Of a stretch of 64,000 nucleotides of DNA, positions 59,258 through 64,000 are shown one piece after another. How positions within the stretch are numbered: position 1 is the stretch's first letter; every line of letters starts with the position of its first letter. The DNA is taken from NCBI GenBank assembly GCA_020073215.1, contig JAIQFO010000015.1:43025-107024 (forward strand), read 5' to 3'. Source of the stretch: Terriglobia bacterium. Lineage in GTDB: Bacteria > Acidobacteriota > Terriglobia > Terriglobales > Acidobacteriaceae. A model generated the notes under the pieces. It saw only the letters and a list, made by a program, of their open reading frames with translations, did not search any database and was not told the DNA's origin. The position numbers and the translations under genes were made by a program.

Positions 59258-59716
59258 ATGACGAGCCAGTCCATCACTAGTTCGACCATCACGCACTCCG
59301 CCGAAGAGACCATCGCTTTCGGGAGGAGGCTTGCCGCCGAACTGACTCCACCGCTCATGGTGCTGCTGCGCGGCGACCTCGGCGCCGGAAAGACGACCCT
59401 GGTGAAGGGGATCGCCGAAGGCTTTGAAGCCGCTCTCGCCGACGACGTGACCAGCCCTACCTTCACCCTCGTCCACGAGTACCGGGGACCCCGCGTCACC
59501 CTGTACCACATCGACCTTTACCGTGTCGACACCCAGCGCGACCTGGAAACGCTTGGCCTTGACGACCTGCTCGCGCCCAACTGCATCTTATTGATAGAGT
59601 GGGGAGAGAAGTTCCCCCGTTTCGAACGCGATAAGAACGTGGAAATTATCCTGGAGCAAGTCTGGGAAGAGCGAGCGGGGGAGAATGACCGCCGAATCCG
59701 AGTGACCACCCGTTGA
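59258..59716 (+). CDS. tsaE: tRNA threonylcarbamoyladenosine biosynthesis ATPase TsaE
   Basis: 152 residues of the TsaE/YjeE ATPase family. Walker A is GDLGAGKT (39-46), followed by VTSPTFTLVHEYRG (switch) and YHIDLYRVDTQRDLETLGLD. The C-terminal IEWGEKFPRFERD is typical. It works with TsaB and TsaD in t6A synthesis. ATG 59258 (upstream in-frame starts add a tail that does not match the family). tsaB lies at 46593-47273; here the genes are dispersed. Confidence 0.93.
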   Translation: MTSQSITSSTITHSAEETIAFGRRLAAELTPPLMVLLRGDLGAGKTTLVKGIAEGFEAALADDVTSPTFTLVHEYRGPRVTLYHIDLYRVDTQRDLETLGLDDLLAPNCILLIEWGEKFPRFERDKNVEIILEQVWEERAGENDRRIRVTTR

Positions 59717-59920
59717 ATCCCGCGGACTGCTGTCGGTGGCTGCAAGTCGCAGACTGCCAGCGGCGGCCCGGGCCGCATCTCAATGAGCTGAATTTTGGGC
59801 CAAAAATCAATTTGAAACGCACCTGATTCGCACTTGTTTACTGATCTTGCGGAGGGGTTGCGGAGGACCGCAACTCACACGATAGAATGAAATTCTATCC
59901 CTCACTGGTGCATTGGAGCT

Positions 59921-60931
59921 TTGGTTTTGAGAATTCTACGAATTTGGCTGCTGACCCTGGCGGCGATAGCCATCGCCGTGCCGTTGGCGGCACAGGACGT
60001 CAACGCACCCAAGCCCGAGGCAGGACATATTACCGGCACTGTAACCGATGTGAACGACGACCCCGTTCCCGGCGCCACCGTCGTTCTTGAAGGCTCCGCC
60101 TTAGGAGATCTCCGCGCGGTCGTATCGAACGACAACGGATTCTTTGAATTCAACGATCTAGAGGCGGGCACCCCCTATCACGTCACCATCAGCGCCCAGG
60201 GATTTGCAAACTGGACCTCCCCCGCCGTCACCCTCAAGCCCGGCGAGACCATTATCCTGACGGGCAGCAAACTTCAGATCGCACAGGCGCAGACCACGGT
60301 GTCTGTGGTTTATTCCTCCGAGGAGGTCGCCACCGAGGAGGTCAAGCTCGCGGAGCAGCAACGCGTGTTGGGCATCATCCCCAATTTCTACGTCGTCTAT
60401 GATCACAATGCCGAGCCGCTCACCGCGAAGCTGAAGTTCAGGCTTGCCTTAAGAACCTCTTTCGATCCCGTGACCATCTTCGGGGTGGGCCTGCTTGCCG
60501 CCATCAACCAGGCATCAGACCGACCCAACTACGGACAGGGTTGGGGCGCGTTCGGTGAGCGCTATGGCGCTGCTGCCGCCGACGGTTTGAGCGATATCAT
60601 GATCGGCGGCGCCATCCTGCCCTCGCTTCTGCACCAGGACCCGCGCTATTTCTACCAGGGCACGGGCACAACGAAGTCTCGAACTCTCCACGCACTCTCC
60701 AGCCCATTCGTGTGCAGGGGAGACAATGGACGGCTTCAGCCGAACTACTCGACCATCGGTGGCGATTTGGCCTCGGCGGCCCTGTCGAATGCCTACTACC
60801 CGGCATCGGACCGCGGCGTGCGGCAGACGTTCGACACGGTCCTCATCAACACCGCCGAACGCATGTTCACCGCCCTGGCACAGGAGTTTATCGTGGGCAA
60901 GCTCACGTCCAGAGGCAAACACAAGCAGTAG
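59921..60931 (+). CDS. Exported carboxypeptidase-regulatory-like domain protein
   Basis: 336 residues. The signal peptide (IWLLTLAAIAIAVPLAAQ) is followed by a CarboxypepD_reg beta-sandwich at about 38-115 (HITGTVTDVNDDPVPGATVV, NDNGFFEFNDLEAGTPYHVT). The C-terminal part (about 150-336) has hydrophobic helices and a GGAILPSLLHQDPRYFYQG segment that I associate with acidobacterial proteins of this build; function unknown. Start TTG 59921 (GGAG six bases upstream); TTG 59927 is possible. Confidence 0.82.
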   Translation: MVLRILRIWLLTLAAIAIAVPLAAQDVNAPKPEAGHITGTVTDVNDDPVPGATVVLEGSALGDLRAVVSNDNGFFEFNDLEAGTPYHVTISAQGFANWTSPAVTLKPGETIILTGSKLQIAQAQTTVSVVYSSEEVATEEVKLAEQQRVLGIIPNFYVVYDHNAEPLTAKLKFRLALRTSFDPVTIFGVGLLAAINQASDRPNYGQGWGAFGERYGAAAADGLSDIMIGGAILPSLLHQDPRYFYQGTGTTKSRTLHALSSPFVCRGDNGRLQPNYSTIGGDLASAALSNAYYPASDRGVRQTFDTVLINTAERMFTALAQEFIVGKLTSRGKHKQ

Positions 60932-61093
60932 TACCGCGACGCCTACCGCAGTGCCGGGACAGCACGACTCTCGAAACCGCAAAAGTGAGTCACCGTTTCC
61001 CGTTCTCCGCCAAGCCAAAAACAGTCTTCGCGAGCTGAATCACGACGGGTTTAGCTTTCATCCAAACAGAGACTTGAACAATCTGGAGGATCT

Positions 61094-61570
61094 ATGGAAA
61101 GTCGAATTGCGTTTGCAAAAGTTGCGCCTGGAGCGTACCGGGCGATGTTAGGGCTGGAGGAATATCTGCATCAGTCCGGGCTGGAACAGTCTCTGCTCGA
61201 TCTGGTCAAACTGCGGGGTTCACAGGTCAACGGTTGTGCCTACTGCATCGACATGCACTGGAAAGATCTGCGTGCTCTCGGGGAAAGCGAGCAGCGGCTT
61301 TATGGTTTGGATGCGTGGGAAGAATCTCCCTACTACAGCGATCGCGAACGGGCTGCGCTGGCTTGGACCGAGGCGGTGACCAACCTCCGGGACGGGCACG
61401 TGCGCGATGAGGTGTATGAGGATGTCCGAAAGCATTTTTCCGAGAAGGAACTGGCCGATCTGACGTTCGCGGTGGCAGCCATCAATGCCTGGAACCGGCT
61501 CGCGATCTCGGCGCGAACCGAGGCGGGGAAATATCAGCCGGCCAGGGAACCGGTGAGGAAGAGCGCCTAG
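61094..61570 (+). CDS. AhpD-like carboxymuconolactone decarboxylase family protein
   Basis: 158 residues. The redox motif is CAYCIDMHWKDLRALGE (CxxC-x3-H), with the family helices LLDLVKLRGSQVNGC before and ALAWTEAVTNL after. It is probably a peroxidase or thiol-disulphide protein of the AhpD class. Good RBS (GGAGG) before ATG 61094. It is related by family, not closely by sequence, to the gene at 15727-16131. Confidence 0.9.
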   Translation: MESRIAFAKVAPGAYRAMLGLEEYLHQSGLEQSLLDLVKLRGSQVNGCAYCIDMHWKDLRALGESEQRLYGLDAWEESPYYSDRERAALAWTEAVTNLRDGHVRDEVYEDVRKHFSEKELADLTFAVAAINAWNRLAISARTEAGKYQPAREPVRKSA

Positions 61571-61634
61571 TGAAGAGCCGGGCGTCCCCGCCCGCCTGGC
61601 GGTGGGGCGCCCGACTGTCCGGCAATAGCGCCAC

Positions 61635-63317
61635 TCAGTGCCGCCAGATTTTCTGCGTGTGGTGGGTGGCGTCGCTGGAGGACGAAGCTGGCCCAGTTTC
61701 CACATTTGGGTTGGGCGCGGGAACGTTGGGCGCGGTAACAGAGACTGGCGCCGATGGCGCGGCCGCTGGTGCGGCGGTGGCCATTTCGGGCTTGGACCCT
61801 ACTTCGTCGCCGCGGAAGTAGCGATCTTTGTTCTTGGCGGCGCGCATTTCCGGCATCGCGATGTAGGGCTTCGAATAATCGTTGTTGGCGTTCCAGAAAA
61901 GAAAGCCGATCCCGCCTTTCTGTTTCGCCACTTCGGTTTGCACTTCAACATACTTGGGCGAGTACGTCTTGGTCCGCCAGGCGAAGGCTTGCAGCCAGGG
62001 CCGAATCACCACACCGCTGTCTTTCGTGATGAGCTTGAAGCGGTCCATGGACTCGCCGATAAAATGCTCGGGCGCGTCGCCGGGGCGCGCGATGCCGTCC
62101 ATGCCAAAGAAGTGCGAGGGATAGATCATGGGCGAGAGCACATCACACTGCTTCGCCATGGCCACGATGTCCTGCCCAGTGTGCGAAAGATCGACGGGAC
62201 GCTGCCACGCCATGACTCCGAAGACGTCGAGCGAGAACAGCGCGCCGGTAGGATGGATCTCGGCATAGGCGCGCTTGAGGAAATCGGCGATCACGTCCGA
62301 ACGCTGCAGGTCTTTTGTTTTCGGGCGGTCGTTCTTCAGGTGATCGGCTTTCGGTTCGGGGGGTGGAGAGACCGGGCAAGCCCCGTCTCTACAGGAATGC
62401 TCGGCTTGGAAGTTGAACGCGGCGTCTTTCTGGTCGCCTTCGGCGGGAAAGCGGACGTAATCGAACTGCACTTCATCCACTCCAGACTGGGCCACGAACT
62501 TCGCCAGCGCAATGTCATAATCCTGGACCTTGGGGTTCGAGGGGTCGGTCCAGACCAGCTTGCCGTTTTCGCGCCAGGGCTGGCCGGATCGATGCGACTT
62601 CACCGCCAGTTCCGGATGGCTGGTAACCAGATGCTCATCGCGGAAGACGGCGATACGAGCGATGGCGTGCATGTTCTGCGAATGCAGGAAGTGGATGAGC
62701 TTCGGCAGATCGGAAATGTAGTGGCGCTGTCCGCTGGCCAGCGGGTGGTCGAAGGCAATGTTGACGATACCGTCGCTATCCTTGATGTCGAAAACGACCG
62801 AGTTGCCGCCAACTTCACGCCAATGGCGGATGATGCGCTCGCCATGAGCGCTGCCAGCCATCACCCCGGTCAGGTAAATCGCGCGCACTTCAAAATCTCT
62901 TGCAACCGGCACCGTTTTCTCTACAATGGGCGATTCCAGAATTCCGGGGATGACGATCTGTTCTCCGGATTTGAGGAAGACCCCCTTGCGGTCGTGGTTG
63001 GCAGCGCGGATAGCTTCAGCCAGTTCCGATGAGGTGAGGTATTTTGTGCGCTTCAGATTCTTGCGGGCCACCGACGGAATGCTGTCTCCGCGCTGGGCGA
63101 CGTAGAACGCCGAACCGGGTGGCGCCGTAACGGATACAGGCGCCGGGGGTTCGAGCTTCTTGGTGGCATCCGCCTTCGCCGGCACCAACTGGACGCCGTG
63201 CGGATTTTGTACTCCGGCAGCAGGCCGAGAAAACAGGCTTAACCCCGTCAGAATCAGGGGGAACAGGAGGGAAGAAGGGCTTGGGAAAGAGGGTCTAGCC
63301 GTCAAAGCTCGAGACAA
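61635..63317 (-). CDS. Exported LysM / DUF4015 glycoside-hydrolase-like protein
   Basis: About 560 residues from TTG 63317, chosen because GGAG stands seven bases before it and a signal peptide follows at once (SSLLFPLILTGLSLFSRPAA); an upstream ATG at 63629 would add 104 unlikely residues. A LysM-like peptidoglycan-binding domain lies at about 65-125 (FYVAQRGDSIPSVARKNL, LKSGEQIVIPG). A DUF4015 TIM-barrel putative hydrolase follows to about 500 (VRAIYLTGVMAGSAHGERII, VDEVQFDYVRFPAEGDQK, SLDVFGVMAWQRPVD). The tail is Ala/Pro-rich. It may cleave a polysaccharide in the wall or matrix. A family A palindrome is inserted in frame (CRDGACPVS). Confidence 0.85.
   Translation of the reverse strand: MSRALTARPSFPSPSSLLFPLILTGLSLFSRPAAGVQNPHGVQLVPAKADATKKLEPPAPVSVTAPPGSAFYVAQRGDSIPSVARKNLKRTKYLTSSELAEAIRAANHDRKGVFLKSGEQIVIPGILESPIVEKTVPVARDFEVRAIYLTGVMAGSAHGERIIRHWREVGGNSVVFDIKDSDGIVNIAFDHPLASGQRHYISDLPKLIHFLHSQNMHAIARIAVFRDEHLVTSHPELAVKSHRSGQPWRENGKLVWTDPSNPKVQDYDIALAKFVAQSGVDEVQFDYVRFPAEGDQKDAAFNFQAEHSCRDGACPVSPPPEPKADHLKNDRPKTKDLQRSDVIADFLKRAYAEIHPTGALFSLDVFGVMAWQRPVDLSHTGQDIVAMAKQCDVLSPMIYPSHFFGMDGIARPGDAPEHFIGESMDRFKLITKDSGVVIRPWLQAFAWRTKTYSPKYVEVQTEVAKQKGGIGFLFWNANNDYSKPYIAMPEMRAAKNKDRYFRGDEVGSKPEMATAAPAAAPSAPVSVTAPNVPAPNPNVETGPASSSSDATHHTQKIWRH
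62368..62393. repeat. Palindromic repeat family A, inside the DUF4015 gene
   Basis: GAGACCGGGCAAGCCCCGTC, one arm mutated from the family consensus, in frame in the hydrolase-like gene between NFQAEHS and PPPEPKADH. Confidence 0.8.
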
Positions 63318-63641
63318 GGGCGTTCTCCAGGTACAAATCTCTTTTCCGATTGTGGGGCGGCAGCAATCCTGGCCGCTAGTTACGTCGGACCAGCGGACTA
63401 CCGGACATTGGCCACCGGGGCGATTTAGGGCGTTTAGAGAAAGTTCCAGCAGTCTGCAAACTATTGCTCTTGGGGAAACTCCGGGTGACACGAGCAACGG
63501 GACCTGAGGCGCGCTAGCCGCATCTAAAACGACAAGAAGTGGGAGGTTAAGGGCCTTCTTGAAGATGGCTAGCGGCTTGCACAAGGTAGGGAGCGGCCAA
63601 GGGAGTGCGGTTCTCTCCCGAGCGGTCACCGAGTGACAAAA

Positions 63642-64000
63642 ATGAGCAGTTTTCCAGAAAAGTTGTTCCAGGAAAGGAAGCCGGGGCCCGAAGCGATGAG
63701 AACGAACCTTGCAACCGTGCTTGACCCTAGCCGCCGCAGCAACGACGCCCGTGACTTTGAGTCATCCCTGCGCCGCAAGATTGTGGGGCAGGACCAGGCG
63801 ATCGAAAAGGTGGCAGAAATCTACCAGATGTTTCTGGCCGGGCTGAATGCTCCGGGCCGTCCGGTGGGCAACCTGCTGTTCCTGGGGCCGACCGGGTCAG
63901 GCAAGACCCGCGTAGTGGAAGCGGTGGCCGAGTCGCTGTTCGGCGATGCGCGGGCCTGCATCAAGATCGATTGCGCCGAGTTCCAGCACTCGCACGAGAT
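63642..64000 (+). CDS. AAA+ ATPase, Clp-type C-terminal ATPase family, cut by the window edge
   Basis: The first 119 residues are present. After a polar leader, RRKIVGQDQAIEKVAEIYQM (the Clp/HSP100 opening helix) is followed by Walker A GPTGSGKT (VGNLLFLGPTGSGKTRVVEA) and IKIDCAEFQHSHEI (like the ClpA/B second ATPase domain, DMSEYMEKH). This matches the D2-type AAA domain of Clp unfoldases standing alone at the start of a protein. Start ATG 63642 or 63696. Divergent from the LysM gene. Confidence 0.8.
   Translation, partial: MSSFPEKLFQERKPGPEAMRTNLATVLDPSRRSNDARDFESSLRRKIVGQDQAIEKVAEIYQMFLAGLNAPGRPVGNLLFLGPTGSGKTRVVEAVAESLFGDARACIKIDCAEFQHSHE

Overview
The window looks like a chromosomal segment of a Gram-negative, GC-rich (about 60%) member of Acidobacteriota, probably class Terriglobia. 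This rests on protein content, not on any search. It carries large secreted FG-GAP/ASPIC-UnbV (CRTAC1) proteins, GloVer/TIG-repeat proteins, DUF4097 beta-repeat proteins with LiaF-like membrane segments, a winged-helix/Ser-Thr kinase/TPR fusion, many secreted TPR proteins, and an outer-membrane assembly gene (lptE). No rRNA, tRNA, CRISPR array, prophage or replication origin was seen. Both edges cut genes.

Left third (1-24 kb). A minus-strand cluster encodes an ECF sigma factor, a zinc-finger anti-sigma factor, an unknown 322-residue protein and a TPR-CHAT lipoprotein that runs off the left edge. Next is a minus-strand operon of a pentahaem cytochrome-TPR membrane protein followed by two CRTAC1 proteins (13.5 to 5.1 kb). 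Then come a glutaryl-CoA dehydrogenase, an orphan HigA-like regulator, an AhpD-like protein, class II fructose-1,6-bisphosphatase (glpX) and a secreted TPR protein. A tightly overlapping plus-strand operon follows: ECF sigma, anti-sigma, a zinc-finger/LiaF-like membrane protein and a DUF4097 protein, probably an envelope-stress module.

Middle third (24-44 kb). Here are a kinase remnant, a PilZ protein, an MFS exporter, fabI, an RsbU-type phosphatase, a GloVer/TIG secreted protein, the winged-helix kinase-TPR fusion, a B12-type radical SAM enzyme, ilvE, a DinB protein, a VapBC pair with palindromic operators, pilT, a frameshifted kinase pseudogene, an acyl-CoA dehydrogenase and an IS630-type transposase fragment between long direct repeats.

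Right third (44-64 kb). This part is largely housekeeping: meaB and methylmalonyl-CoA epimerase; tsaB, rimI and (12 kb on) tsaE; then the operon psd-pssA-(Asd-like without its cysteine)-lptE-(secreted protein)-holA. It ends with an arylamine N-acetyltransferase, a large TPR lipoprotein, a second PilZ protein, a LysM/DUF4015 hydrolase-like protein and the start of a Clp-like AAA ATPase.

The most unusual signal is a population of short palindromic repeats. They lie between genes, and at least six copies also sit in frame inside protein-coding genes: two in the CHAT gene, two in one CRTAC1 gene, one forming part of the signal peptide of the other CRTAC1 gene, and one in the LysM/DUF4015 gene. 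This resembles the Rickettsia palindromic elements. The second candidate system is the physical link of an ECF sigma/anti-sigma pair to a CHAT caspase-like lipoprotein.
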